A DNA stretch of 64,000 bases from Rickettsiella endosymbiont of Rhagonycha lignosa. Lineage in GTDB: Bacteria > Pseudomonadota > Gammaproteobacteria > Diplorickettsiales > Diplorickettsiaceae. The position numbers and the translations under genes were made by a program. The notes under the pieces are model-generated. The model did not search any database, had not been told where the DNA came from, and worked only from the letters and a program-made list of their open reading frames with translations. The DNA is taken from the NCBI RefSeq assembly GCF_964031165.1, contig NZ_OZ035011.1, forward strand, positions 347,001-411,000, read 5' to 3'. Positions 46,310 to 55,152 of the stretch are shown here, piece after piece; within the stretch, counting starts at the first letter, position 1; each line of letters begins with the position of its first letter.

Positions 46310-47893
46310 ATGAACAATAAGAATTTAAAAAATGATATAAATATTAATATAAAATATTATTTAGATAATATAGTGGAACAGATTCCATATTTTATTTTTT
46401 GGAAAAATACAGACTCTGTGTATATTGGTTGTAATCAGAAATTTGCAAATCTTATTAGTAAAAAATCACCACAAGAAGTTATTGGTGAGACTGACTTTAC
46501 TTTAGGTTGGGGAGAAGGTGAATCTGAATTATTCAGGCACGGAGACCAGGAGGTGATGAATGGAAATTCTAAAGTAAATGTGGAAGAAGTACTTATTAGG
46601 CCTGATGGTTCTCGAATTGTCATGTTGGTTAATAAATTACCCATGCTTGATAAAGATGGCAATTGTATTGGAATCTTAGGTATATCTACAGATATTACTG
46701 AACGAAAAAAATTAGAAGAAAATTTGAAGCTTTCCAAGGAAAAAGCCGAAGAAGCTAATCAAGCTAAAACTGAATTTATCATGAATATGAGTCATGATTT
46801 GCGAACTCCCCTAGCAGGTATTATAGGCTTATCTAACATACAAGCCAAAGAAGAAACAGACACTCAAGATAAAAATCTATGGATGTGGGTGCATGATGCC
46901 GGAGAACAGCTTTTAGAATTACTCAACTCTGTAATCGAGCTTACTGCAGCAGAGCATCTGGTCGATCGAATTAAACAAGAAAGGATTGATTTAATAAAAT
47001 TAGCTGAAGAACTATTTAATTTAATGCAACCGACAGTTCAAAGCAAAAATTTAACTTTTCAACTAAAAATTGATCCCAAGTTGCCCATTATCATTAGCGA
47101 TAGAATTAAATTAAAAAGAATTTTTCTTAATATTTTATCTAACGCACTTAAATTTACTAAACAAGGTAAAATTGGTTTAGAAATAAAATTATTATCTATT
47201 GTAAATCAACAGGCAAAAATAAAAATAATTATTACTGATACAGGAATTGGTATTCCTAAAGATAAACAAGATAAAATATTTGATCGTTTTTATCGTGTTC
47301 ATCCTTCGTATCGGGCTGAATATAGTGGCTATGGTATAGGTTTATACCTCGTTAAAGAAACTACCAAAGCATTAGATGGAAAAATAAAAGTATCTAGTGA
47401 GGAAGAGAAAGGCAGTCGCTTTACTTTAGAGTTTAATTTTGCATTAGCAGAACCCGATTCAAAACTGATGGCTCCGAATCCTTCGGAATTGATAGTTGAA
47501 TCCGAAGTGTTAACCGAGCAACATAAAGGCACTGTATTAGTGGCTGAAGATAATACGTTAGTTCTGTATGCGGTGAATAAAATGTTGCTGAGCTTAGGTC
47601 ATCGAGCGATAACCGTTTCCTCTGGAGAAGCAGCATTGCATGCTTTACAAACGAAGGCTTGCGATTGGGCTTTATTAGATATTGGTCTACCGGATTTGGA
47701 TGGAATGGAAGTGACGAGGCATTTCCGAGAATGGGAGAAGTTAAATAATAAACCGCATCTTCCCATTTTTGCTTTAACCGCGCATGCTGAAAAAAAGATT
47801 AAGGATCAATGTAAGAAAGTAGGGTTTGATGACGTATTGGAAAAACCTTTTACCGAGAAAGATCTTAAGTGTATCGAAAAATTTTTAAAATAG
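46310..47893 (+). CDS. PAS-containing hybrid sensor histidine kinase (paralogue 1)
   Basis: 527 residues, no membrane segments, so a cytoplasmic sensor. PAS domain about 20-135 (F-W-K-N-T-D-S-V-Y-I-G-C-N), HisKA with S-H-D-L-R-T-P-L (His162), N-box N-I-L-S-N-A-L-K-F-T (274-283), G1 D-T-G-I-G-I (310-315), G2 G-Y-G-I-G-L (340-345), then a receiver with E413-D414, acceptor Asp457, Thr490 and Lys512. Nearly the same domain order and much sequence recur in the kinase at 50539. It starts 20 bases after the SAHH-like gene, so they are probably one transcript. Confidence 0.9.
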   Translation: MNNKNLKNDININIKYYLDNIVEQIPYFIFWKNTDSVYIGCNQKFANLISKKSPQEVIGETDFTLGWGEGESELFRHGDQEVMNGNSKVNVEEVLIRPDGSRIVMLVNKLPMLDKDGNCIGILGISTDITERKKLEENLKLSKEKAEEANQAKTEFIMNMSHDLRTPLAGIIGLSNIQAKEETDTQDKNLWMWVHDAGEQLLELLNSVIELTAAEHLVDRIKQERIDLIKLAEELFNLMQPTVQSKNLTFQLKIDPKLPIIISDRIKLKRIFLNILSNALKFTKQGKIGLEIKLLSIVNQQAKIKIIITDTGIGIPKDKQDKIFDRFYRVHPSYRAEYSGYGIGLYLVKETTKALDGKIKVSSEEEKGSRFTLEFNFALAEPDSKLMAPNPSELIVESEVLTEQHKGTVLVAEDNTLVLYAVNKMLLSLGHRAITVSSGEAALHALQTKACDWALLDIGLPDLDGMEVTRHFREWEKLNNKPHLPIFALTAHAEKKIKDQCKKVGFDDVLEKPFTEKDLKCIEKFLK

Positions 47894-47957
47894 ATCAAAC
47901 TTAAAACATTTTGCTATACTATTTTAAAATAGTTCACAGAATAAATTTAATTTGTGT

Positions 47958-48731
47958 ATGGTAAAGAATAAACTTAGGACAGGGCCTGTCCTCAACAAAT
48001 TACACAATCAAGAACATATTTTTAAACAAGAACTATCCAAAACCTTTCTTGAATATCTAGATGGCTTACCGACTCATAAGCGTATTGAACAAATCCAATC
48101 ATTACTCTATGACCGAAATCTACCTACCTCGGATCGAGGTTTAACGCTACAAGAAAAGCGATGTTTGTATTTGGCTAGTCAAGGAAAAGAGATTAAAGAG
48201 GCAGCAAGTATCTTAGGCCTATCACAGCGAACCATTAAATATCATCGAGCGAATATTATCAAAAAATTGCAGGTTCCTAATATAACCGCTGCGGTTGCTT
48301 CTAGTTTTCAATATAGAGCCCATCGAAATGTAGATGATCTAAGTTTAAATACCTATCCAACTTTTCAAATGTTTACAGAAAAATTTCAGATCATAGCGCA
48401 GGCTTTAGATAAAGTTTTTAATATTAATGTTTTTTTAATTAATCAGAATGGTAAAATTCATTGGGCAAATGATCATATGCTTAAGTCTATTTGTATTCCG
48501 GAATTACATCTAATTCAAGGAAAGCATGTCAGTATTTTTGGCGATAAACCTTGGATTAATACTAAAAAGGTTATCAAAACAAGAACTGCTAAGATTCTAA
48601 GGGAAGAGTTTGAAGATAAAAAATACTTGACAATAAAAGCACCCTATTTCAAAAATGAATTTTATGGTGTTATGGGATTGTCAATTGAGGTCACAAATAT
48701 AAAAAAAACAATGTTACCTGTTGAACTTTAA
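47958..48731 (+). CDS. LuxR-type HTH regulator with C-terminal PAS-like domain
   Basis: 257 residues. Unusually the HTH is in the N-terminal half (about 61-115): L-T-L-Q-E-K-R-C-L-Y-L-A-S-Q-G-K-E-I-K-E then S-Q-R-T-I-K-Y-H-R-A-N-I, a FixJ/LuxR signature. A PAS-like segment follows (about 135-255; I-N-Q-N-G-K-I-H-W-A-N). The N-terminal 50 residues match the pseudogene at 44277. The frame opens with a TTG at 47952; the ATG at 47958 is used. It follows the hybrid kinase by 64 bases. It could read a ligand through the PAS domain or act with the kinases. Confidence 0.85.
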   Translation: MVKNKLRTGPVLNKLHNQEHIFKQELSKTFLEYLDGLPTHKRIEQIQSLLYDRNLPTSDRGLTLQEKRCLYLASQGKEIKEAASILGLSQRTIKYHRANIIKKLQVPNITAAVASSFQYRAHRNVDDLSLNTYPTFQMFTEKFQIIAQALDKVFNINVFLINQNGKIHWANDHMLKSICIPELHLIQGKHVSIFGDKPWINTKKVIKTRTAKILREEFEDKKYLTIKAPYFKNEFYGVMGLSIEVTNIKKTMLPVEL

Positions 48732-49088
48732 GTTTCATAAATCTTTTACATGATTAATTAATATTTCTGAAATTAAAATTCTTATTAAGTAGATTAAGAC
48801 TAAAAGTTTGCTGCCTCCCGGTAAAAACGTAATTGATATTGTTAATGTTTATTTGTTACCAAATTTAAAGAAGTTCTATAAAAGATAGAATGTTTAACTT
48901 AAAAGTTTATAAGCCAATTGCTAAATGTTTATATTTAATTATAAATATTCTTAATATTAATTTAATTCATAATGTAAAAAAATTAAAATATAGAGCGTTG
49001 CGCGAGGTAAATAAAAATGTTATAAGCTGAAAATACTGTAAATTACTTTTTAGTAATCTAAAAATAATAATAATATTGGAAATATGCT
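48732..49088. other. Intergenic region with small hairpin
   Basis: 357 bases, AT-rich. A short inverted repeat, TTCTAT (48874-48879) with ATAGAA (48885-48890), is the only structure seen; it is too short and lacks a U-tract to call a terminator. The 3' part should hold the promoter for the small Cys-rich ORF and the FAD oxidoreductase. Confidence 0.4.
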
Positions 49089-49214
49089 ATGAATAAATAT
49101 TTCAGTACTAATGAAAGTTGGTTTGTTAATAAAATTTCTTTTATAAAAAAATGTTCTAATGTTTGTTGTTTATCTTCTCTTGAATCATGGTTATGTTGCA
49201 AGGGAGATATCTAA
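49089..49214 (+). CDS. Small Cys-rich ORF (41 residues), putative leader or peptide
   Basis: ATG at 49089 with GGA at 49078-49080 eight bases upstream. The product has 41 residues, five of them cysteines, clustered as K-K-C-S-N-V-C-C-L-S-S-L-E-S-W-L-C-C-K-G, in a genome whose proteins are Cys-poor. Its TAA (49212-49214) overlaps the ATG of the FAD oxidoreductase as TAATG, so the downstream gene may be translationally coupled to it. The downstream Shine-Dalgarno AAGGGAG (49200-49206) lies within it. It could be a regulatory leader, a small metal or redox peptide, or chance. Confidence 0.35.
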   Translation: MNKYFSTNESWFVNKISFIKKCSNVCCLSSLESWLCCKGDI

Positions 49215-50512
49215 TGAAGCAAGATCATTCTCTCCCAAAAATTAAAATAGCAATTATCGGCGGTGGATGGTATGGATGCCATGCTGCTGAATCAATAATG
49301 TCTCAAAAACCGTGTGCTTTGGTTACAATTTTTGAAAAAGGTTCAGATATATTTTCTGGAATTTCGGGTACTTTTGGTAATAGACTCCATGTTGGTACGC
49401 ATTATCCACGTTCTTCTCTGACAAGAGAACTTTGTCATGAGGGATATAAAGAGTTTTATATTAAATATCCCGAGTTGATCAATGAACACAGCCATTCATT
49501 ATATGGATTAGGAGTTAAAGATGCCGATGGCAATCCATCTAAGGTTAACAAAGAGGAGTTTGCAGCAGTTTGCCATGAATTTGGAGAAGCAAAGGAAATA
49601 CCAATAACAGAAAACTACCCCAATCTACACTATGTTGCCGATATTAAAGAACCTAGTCTAGTTATGGACATTCAATTGCGCAACTTTTTTAAGAAAAGAT
49701 TAAAAGATTTAGGGGTCGATATACATTGTAATGTAGTGATTTTAAGCTTACAAAGGAGTGAAGATTCAAAATTTATTCTTGAAACTTCTCAAAGTAAATT
49801 TCTTAAATTTGATTTCGTCATTAATGCAACAAGTTTTCAAACCTTATTACCCAAAGCGCTGTATTTTGACATTTTTTATCAAGCTTGTTTCGCCTTAGTT
49901 TATAAACAAAATACCCCCACTAGATTGCCTTTTTCTTTTATCGTAATGGATGGTAACTTTCCGTCATTAATGCCCTATGATGATCGACTTGATAAAAATA
50001 CCCCTATATCAAAATATGTTTTGACACATGCGTCTATCACTCTCTCTAAACCATGCAAAACTTTAGAAGATGCTGAAAATATTTATAATAAAATGGATAT
50101 ATCTATGAAAGATATTAAATCTAATTGTGAGAACGAACTCATGCGTTTTTACCCGAAGTTTGATAAGGAATTTACATATATTGATTATATGGGAGTTATT
50201 TTAGCAAAAGTTAAAACCTCAGAAGACTTTCGTGGTGCAGTTACCTTCAAGTCGGACGGAATTATTTATTTTATTCCAGGAAAGATATCAAATGTTTTCC
50301 AAGCTTCTCGAGAAGCTTTAGCTTTAATAAATTCAGATAATATCATAACAGAAGAAAATTATTCTTATGTTAAAGGTGGCATATTAGATCGGAAAAAAAA
50401 ATCAGTAATCAAACCATCAGCTATCTCTACATCTTCATTTTTTAGACAAAATGCTTCAAATGAGCCTATGGCTTATAATGAGGGAATTAATTCTCTAAGT
50501 ATTAAACGGTAA
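49214..50512 (+). CDS. FAD-dependent oxidoreductase (DAO-type), unknown substrate
   Basis: 432 residues from the ATG at 49214, chosen for AAGGGAG 7 bases upstream; the frame extends to 49187. The N-terminal dinucleotide fold is I-A-I-I-G-G-G-W-Y-G-C-H-A-A with the acidic end of strand 2 in T-I-F-E-K-G. The following G-T-F-G-N-R-L-H-V-G-T-H-Y-P-R segment is typical of DAO-fold flavoproteins. No signal peptide or membrane segment. It is embedded between the two hybrid kinase genes, suggesting a redox step in making, modifying or sensing a small molecule. The specific reaction is unknown. Confidence 0.75.
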   Translation: MKQDHSLPKIKIAIIGGGWYGCHAAESIMSQKPCALVTIFEKGSDIFSGISGTFGNRLHVGTHYPRSSLTRELCHEGYKEFYIKYPELINEHSHSLYGLGVKDADGNPSKVNKEEFAAVCHEFGEAKEIPITENYPNLHYVADIKEPSLVMDIQLRNFFKKRLKDLGVDIHCNVVILSLQRSEDSKFILETSQSKFLKFDFVINATSFQTLLPKALYFDIFYQACFALVYKQNTPTRLPFSFIVMDGNFPSLMPYDDRLDKNTPISKYVLTHASITLSKPCKTLEDAENIYNKMDISMKDIKSNCENELMRFYPKFDKEFTYIDYMGVILAKVKTSEDFRGAVTFKSDGIIYFIPGKISNVFQASREALALINSDNIITEENYSYVKGGILDRKKKSVIKPSAISTSSFFRQNASNEPMAYNEGINSLSIKR

Positions 50513-50538
50513 AAATAATTACATGAATGGAGAATTTT

Positions 50539-52086
50539 ATGGAAGATAAAAATTGGTTAAATAACAATTTAATTTTTCAGTTAGTAAATCTCTTACCCGT
50601 TTTCGTTTTTTGGAAAGATAAGAAAGGTGTTTATTTAGGTTGTAATCTTAATTTTACCAAAGCCTTGGGGCTTAATTCTATTGAGGAAATTGTAGGCAAA
50701 ACGGATGATGATCTGGCAACAAAAAATTTAAGCACGCATTATCGAGGTGATGATCAAGAAGTTATTCTCTCGGGCAACCCAAAATTAAATATTGAAGAAG
50801 AGCAAAATTTTCCGGATGGGAAGAAGCTGACAATTTTAACGAGTAAGGTACCTATTTTTGATAAAAATAAAGAAATAATTGGTGTTTTAGGGATATATAA
50901 TGACATTACTGCATTGAAGAATGCCAAGGAAAACGCCGAAGCAGCCAACAAAGCAAAAACTGAATTTATCAGAAATATCAGTCATGATTTACGCACTCCC
51001 TTATCCGGTATAATTGGCCTTTCGCATCTACAAGCTAAAGAAGGAATAAGTACTCAAGAGAAAGAGTATGGTCAATGGATTCATGGTGCTGCGCAACAGG
51101 TATTGGAACTGCTTAATTCAGTGGTAGAGTCAGCGGTTATTGAAGATCCATTAGAGCTGATAAAAAAGGATAAATTTGATTTAATTCAGTTAGCCGAAGA
51201 GTTGCGTACATTGATGCAAGCTTCAATATCCAGTAAAAAATTACAGTTTCAATTAAAATCGAATGCTATACCGCTTATTATCAGTGATCGTATTAAATTA
51301 AAACGGCTTTTACTCAATCTCCTTTCTAATGCCGTTAAATTTACAAAAAAAGGAACGATTAGTTTAGAAATTAATTTATTATCGATAAAAGATAAGCAAG
51401 CTAAAATAAGTATACGGGTTTCTGATAGTGGTATTGGCATTAGCAAAGATAAACTGGAAAAGATATTTGATCGTTTTTATCGGGTCCATCCTTCATATCT
51501 GGCTGAATATAGTGGTTATGGTCTTGGCTTATATCTGGTTAAAAAATCGACAGAAGCATTAGGTGGCACCATCAACGTTTCTAGCGTAGAAGGAGCAGGG
51601 AGTTGTTTTAGTTTGGAGTTTAGTTTTGCTTTGGCCGAACCGGCCAGCATGTTATCCGTAAATAATTTAGCGTCAAGCACTGAGGAAGATTTGCAATCCC
51701 TAGCTACTATTAAGCTAAAAGGTTCAGTGCTGGTCGCCGAGGATAATACCTTAGTTGCGTATGTCATAAAAAAATTATTAACCGGTTTTGGTTGTCAGGT
51801 AGAAATCGCCTCGACGGGTGAAGCGGCATTACAAATTCTGCAAACACAAACCTTTAATTGTGGATTATTAGATATTGGTTTACCAGGTTTAGATGGCATA
51901 GAGGTGACCCGGCGTTATCGTGAATGGGAGCTTCTTAATAATAAACCGTATCTGCCGATTTTTGCCTTAACGGCACACGCTGAAGAAAAAGTTAAGCAGG
52001 AATGTCAAGCTGCAGGCTGTGACCAGGTGCTGCTTAAACCTTTCACCGAGAAAGATGTTAAAAACATCGAGAAATTTTTGCAATAA
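50539..52086 (+). CDS. PAS-containing hybrid sensor histidine kinase (paralogue 2)
   Basis: 515 residues from the ATG at 50539, with GGAGAA at 50529-50534; an upstream ATG at 50527 is less suitable. Domain order copies the kinase at 46310: PAS with F-W-K-D-K-K-G-V-Y-L-G-C-N, HisKA S-H-D-L-R-T-P-L (His about 149), N-box, D-S-G-I-G-I and G-Y-G-L-G-L, and a receiver with V-A-E-D-N, L-L-D-I-G-L-P and L-L-K-P-F. There are no membrane segments. The pair is a tandem duplication separated by three genes; divergence in the PAS domains suggests different inputs, while the receivers stay very similar. Confidence 0.9.
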   Translation: MEDKNWLNNNLIFQLVNLLPVFVFWKDKKGVYLGCNLNFTKALGLNSIEEIVGKTDDDLATKNLSTHYRGDDQEVILSGNPKLNIEEEQNFPDGKKLTILTSKVPIFDKNKEIIGVLGIYNDITALKNAKENAEAANKAKTEFIRNISHDLRTPLSGIIGLSHLQAKEGISTQEKEYGQWIHGAAQQVLELLNSVVESAVIEDPLELIKKDKFDLIQLAEELRTLMQASISSKKLQFQLKSNAIPLIISDRIKLKRLLLNLLSNAVKFTKKGTISLEINLLSIKDKQAKISIRVSDSGIGISKDKLEKIFDRFYRVHPSYLAEYSGYGLGLYLVKKSTEALGGTINVSSVEGAGSCFSLEFSFALAEPASMLSVNNLASSTEEDLQSLATIKLKGSVLVAEDNTLVAYVIKKLLTGFGCQVEIASTGEAALQILQTQTFNCGLLDIGLPGLDGIEVTRRYREWELLNNKPYLPIFALTAHAEEKVKQECQAAGCDQVLLKPFTEKDVKNIEKFLQ

Positions 52087-52229
52087 ATTTATATTTCTCT
52101 TTAAACCGTTGTTATTTACTAATAATTTAATCTTAATCTCTTCAATAAATTTTAATGTGCTTTAAAAAATATATTTTTTAAAAATCACATATAAAATTAA
52201 TTTTTTTTGTTATAATCTTTATTTAAATT

Positions 52230-52250
52230 AAGCATAAATATTTCATGCTT
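52230..52250. promoter_or_regulatory. Hairpin in the 5' region of the DAO gene
   Basis: AAGCAT (52230-52235) and ATGCTT (52245-52250) form a 6-bp stem with a 9-base loop, 37 bases before the start codon. A TATAAT at 52211-52216 just upstream could be a -10 element; no good -35 is seen. Weak evidence. Confidence 0.3.
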
Positions 52251-52286
52251 ATAAATTAAATCTATTTATATTTTTCTGGAGTTTAC

Positions 52287-53321
52287 TTGATACATAAAGT
52301 TGCTATTGTAGGTGCGGGTATTATTGGTATGACCAATGCGATTGTTATTTTGGAAAATAATAAAAACAGGCAAGATAAATTTGAGGTAACAGTTTTTAGT
52401 AAAGAAGAACCATTGGCTACCAATTCCGATGCGGCGGTAGCGACCTGGTTTGCACCTAATGACGATAACCCTTTATTACAGCAATGTTGTTTAGAAAGTT
52501 TGCCAAAATTTGCTGAATTAATAAAAAACCAAACACCCGGTGTGAATATAATTTTAGAAGTTCTTTATTTCACATCTGAAACAGATTTTAAAAACAGTGT
52601 TTGGGCAAAGGAATCGGTAAGAAAAGCAGTTGAACTGCATGAAAACACCGATGCTGAATTAAAGGTAGATGGCTTTCCGTTTAGTGTGCTGATCAAAATA
52701 CCACTGATTAATCCAAATTTTTATCGACCTTACATGTTAGAAAAATTTAAAGAGCTAGGAGGGAAACTTGAAGTTAAAAAGATTGATGCATTAAGTGTGC
52801 TTACTGAAACCTATGCCATTGTAGTCAATAGCTCGGGTTGGGAAGCGAAATATTTAACTGATGATAATTTAGTTTATCCGATACGTGGTCAAACCGAAAC
52901 ATTTGCTTTAACGCCTGACTTGAAAAATGATCGTACTTCTATGAATGTTGAAGGATTGACTGCGTATGTCGTTTTTCGTCCTATACATAAAGAGGATGGA
53001 GATTGCGTCATTGGCACTACTTTTCAGGTTGGTGACTCGGATAGAGAAATTAGACCTAGCGATACTCAGAGTATTATTAATAATGTCGCAACTTTTTTTC
53101 CGGCCGTAAAAAATGTGACGACGACACCTAAAGTCGGTATTCGCTGTGGCCGACCTGAAGTGCGCATCGAGTCAGAACGACATGACCAATCAATGATTCT
53201 GCATTGTTATGGGCATGGCGGTAGCGGTTATAGTGCTTCTTGGGGAAGTGCCAATGAGGTTTTAAAACATTGTAATAACTTTGTATCTGAGCCTAAAGCA
53301 ATCCCTAAACCGCGCATTTAA
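52287..53321 (+). CDS. D-amino-acid-oxidase-like FAD oxidoreductase
   Basis: 344 residues, start TTG at 52287 with TGGAG at 52277-52281. The FAD fold V-A-I-V-G-A-G-I-I-G-M is N-terminal. Eukaryote-type DAO features follow: N-S-S-G-W-E-A-K-Y-L…P-I-R-G-Q, then C-G-R-P-E-V-R-I-E and H-C-Y-G-H-G-G-S-G-Y-S-A-S-W-G. The catalytic Arg in the G-R-P-E-V-R segment and the flavin-binding H-G-G-S-G are kept. It would oxidise a D-amino acid or related amine to imine/keto acid plus H2O2. It ends the signalling cluster and is convergent with the yhhQ-like gene, overlapping it by 4 bases. Confidence 0.85.
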   Translation: MIHKVAIVGAGIIGMTNAIVILENNKNRQDKFEVTVFSKEEPLATNSDAAVATWFAPNDDNPLLQQCCLESLPKFAELIKNQTPGVNIILEVLYFTSETDFKNSVWAKESVRKAVELHENTDAELKVDGFPFSVLIKIPLINPNFYRPYMLEKFKELGGKLEVKKIDALSVLTETYAIVVNSSGWEAKYLTDDNLVYPIRGQTETFALTPDLKNDRTSMNVEGLTAYVVFRPIHKEDGDCVIGTTFQVGDSDREIRPSDTQSIINNVATFFPAVKNVTTTPKVGIRCGRPEVRIESERHDQSMILHCYGHGGSGYSASWGSANEVLKHCNNFVSEPKAIPKPRI

Positions 53322-54061
53322 TTTTTTTTCGATTTATTATTCTGCTTATGATAATCGGTATTCAAACTAAAGGGATTAAAATTGGTTTGCGTATCATAGA
53401 TATCTAAATTTTCAATAATTTTTAAACGTTTTGCCAGGCGGATTGAAAAGGGGAGCAGCAATAATTCGATAGAAACCATGAATACCCAAGAGGCTAAAAT
53501 ATGGTGTATGAAATGTTTAAAATTTGGAATCAAGCCATAAAAAGCAATTGGGGCATAGATCAGTTCATTAATCGTATAAGCAGTTAAGGTAGAACCTATA
53601 AAGCGTATGCCCATGTATTTACCTTTTAAGCTAATTTTTAGTTTCGCCACGATATAAGAATTAATACTTTCAGTAACTAAATAACTTAAAATGGCTGCTA
53701 AAAGAATACGATTGTTGGTCATTAAAAAAGTGCTTAAAGCAACTTGAGAGATCGAGCCAGGCGCAAGTGTAGCAACCACCAATTGGTCAAACAGGATAAA
53801 GATTAAAAAAAATAATAAGGCGGTCCAAACGGCTATTCGGGCATGCTTATAGCCATACACTTCAGTAATAATATCAGAAATGAGATAGGTTAAAGGAAAT
53901 GCAAATGAACCGGCACCCGTATTTAACCCAAATATATTTATTAAGCGCGGATCAAACCAATTTGCAAGAAAAAAAGCTAAGGTATAACCTGAGATGAATA
54001 TCCATAAATAGGTTTGTCGAATAGGGTTAAGTTCTGTGTTATGGTGGGTGGCCGTTTCCAA
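53318..54061 (-). CDS. yhhQ: Queuosine precursor transporter YhhQ (VUT family)
   Basis: 247 residues with six hydrophobic segments. The family marker L-I-S-D-I-I-T-E-V-Y-G-Y-K-H-A-R is present. YhhQ imports 7-cyano- or 7-aminomethyl-7-deazaguanine for queuosine in tRNA. It lies downstream of a second, more divergent family member, both on the minus strand after an S24-like regulator. Confidence 0.9.
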   Translation of the reverse strand: METATHHNTELNPIRQTYLWIFISGYTLAFFLANWFDPRLINIFGLNTGAGSFAFPLTYLISDIITEVYGYKHARIAVWTALLFFLIFILFDQLVVATLAPGSISQVALSTFLMTNNRILLAAILSYLVTESINSYIVAKLKISLKGKYMGIRFIGSTLTAYTINELIYAPIAFYGLIPNFKHFIHHILASWVFMVSIELLLLPFSIRLAKRLKIIENLDIYDTQTNFNPFSLNTDYHKQNNKSKKN

Positions 54062-54114
54062 AGTAATCCTTGTTGCTATTTAATTGATCTTATTCTGCAA
54101 TGGATGCAATTTAT

Positions 54115-54855
54115 TTAGCGTGGAAATTGATCAAATCCATTATTGTTGTGGATATACTTTACTTCAAATTTGAAAAAATTAAACTGTGTATTTTGGTCAT
54201 ATATATCTATTTTTTCCAGTTGCTTAACTTTTTCTATGCAAAAAGTAATAACAGGTAAACAAATCAGTGTTAAGAGTGTGCTGATAAATAGGGATGAAAT
54301 GAACGGAATGTTTATTAAGCGGTCATTATAATCACTTAGATGTAAAATCAAGACATTGATGAATGTTGTAAGCATGACACAGACTAGCAATCTAAATTTT
54401 AGATGCTTGCCATTTAATTTTAGTTTTAGTTTGGCAAGAAGAAATATATTGAATGGTGCAGTCATTAAATAACTCAACATAAACATAACGCTAGTTTTCA
54501 AATAAGCGACCATGATCAAATTAAATAACGTGTTATGTACTGCGTAACTGGGACTGGGTAGATTGATAATGAATACAGCATAGAACACAGAGAGCATATT
54601 GAAAAAAAATCCGCACCAAATCGCGCGTCTGGAATTTTTATAGCCATAAACTTCAGTGATAAAGTTAGCGAGTAGAAAGTTTAATGGGTAAAGTAATATT
54701 CCAGCATTGATTGTTATGTTTTGCAAAGAGATGCTACACATAATAAACCAGCTACTGAGTAAGCTTAACATGGCATAACTTAGTGTTAAGAACCATAAAC
54801 ATTTAGCATCTAACCTAAGGGAAGAATGTTTTTTATTCAGATTTTGGCGGAACAA
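54115..54855 (-). CDS. Second, divergent VUT-family membrane protein
   Basis: About 246 residues, six hydrophobic segments. It shares with YhhQ the N-F-I-T-E-V-Y-G-Y-K-N-S-R-R-A-I motif and overall layout, but the Asp of the D-I-I-T-E-V-Y-G-Y element is Asn. It may take a different deazapurine or be a degenerating copy. AGGAAG six bases upstream supports the TTG at 54855 over the TTG at 54861. It overlaps the upstream 100-residue gene. Confidence 0.8.
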   Translation of the reverse strand: MFRQNLNKKHSSLRLDAKCLWFLTLSYAMLSLLSSWFIMCSISLQNITINAGILLYPLNFLLANFITEVYGYKNSRRAIWCGFFFNMLSVFYAVFIINLPSPSYAVHNTLFNLIMVAYLKTSVMFMLSYLMTAPFNIFLLAKLKLKLNGKHLKFRLLVCVMLTTFINVLILHLSDYNDRLINIPFISSLFISTLLTLICLPVITFCIEKVKQLEKIDIYDQNTQFNFFKFEVKYIHNNNGFDQFPR

Positions 54856-55135
54856 TTTCAACTTCCTCGAAAGAGATGACTAAGCCTTTAGCAATAATTT
54901 TTCCAGCGGCTAAACCTACTTTTTTATTAATAGTGGGGTGTGATTTTGTTAAATCACTGACATTAAGATCATTCCAGGGTTCTTTAAAGATATGTCTCTT
55001 AAAGGGAAGCGCACAGGTTACAATGAGATAATTATTTTTCATACACAGACTTAAAGGTCGCATTTTTTCTTTATGTATACCTAGATAGTGACAAAATAAG
55101 CTATCCAGTTTTTTCGCAAACAGTTTTAATAACAT
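54833..55135 (-). CDS. Small unknown protein (100 residues)
   Basis: No family recognised. The sequence is mixed, with a Cys-containing start (L-F-C-H-Y-L-G-I-H-K-E-K) and an acidic/Pro tail (F-E-E-V-E-I-V-P-P-K-S-E). There is no membrane segment. It overlaps the next gene by about 23 bases and follows the S24-like regulator by 17 bases, so it belongs to that transcription unit (regulator, small protein, two VUT transporters). Confidence 0.6.
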   Translation of the reverse strand: MLLKLFAKKLDSLFCHYLGIHKEKMRPLSLCMKNNYLIVTCALPFKRHIFKEPWNDLNVSDLTKSHPTINKKVGLAAGKIIAKGLVISFEEVEIVPPKSE

Positions 55136-55152
55136 ACACTTCCGTGCGTCGA

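Noticed and set aside
44462-53321. Legionella Lqs quorum system
   Set aside because: Lqs uses a pyridoxal-phosphate acyltransferase (LqsA); no such protein here, the synthase-like gene is a GNAT fold.
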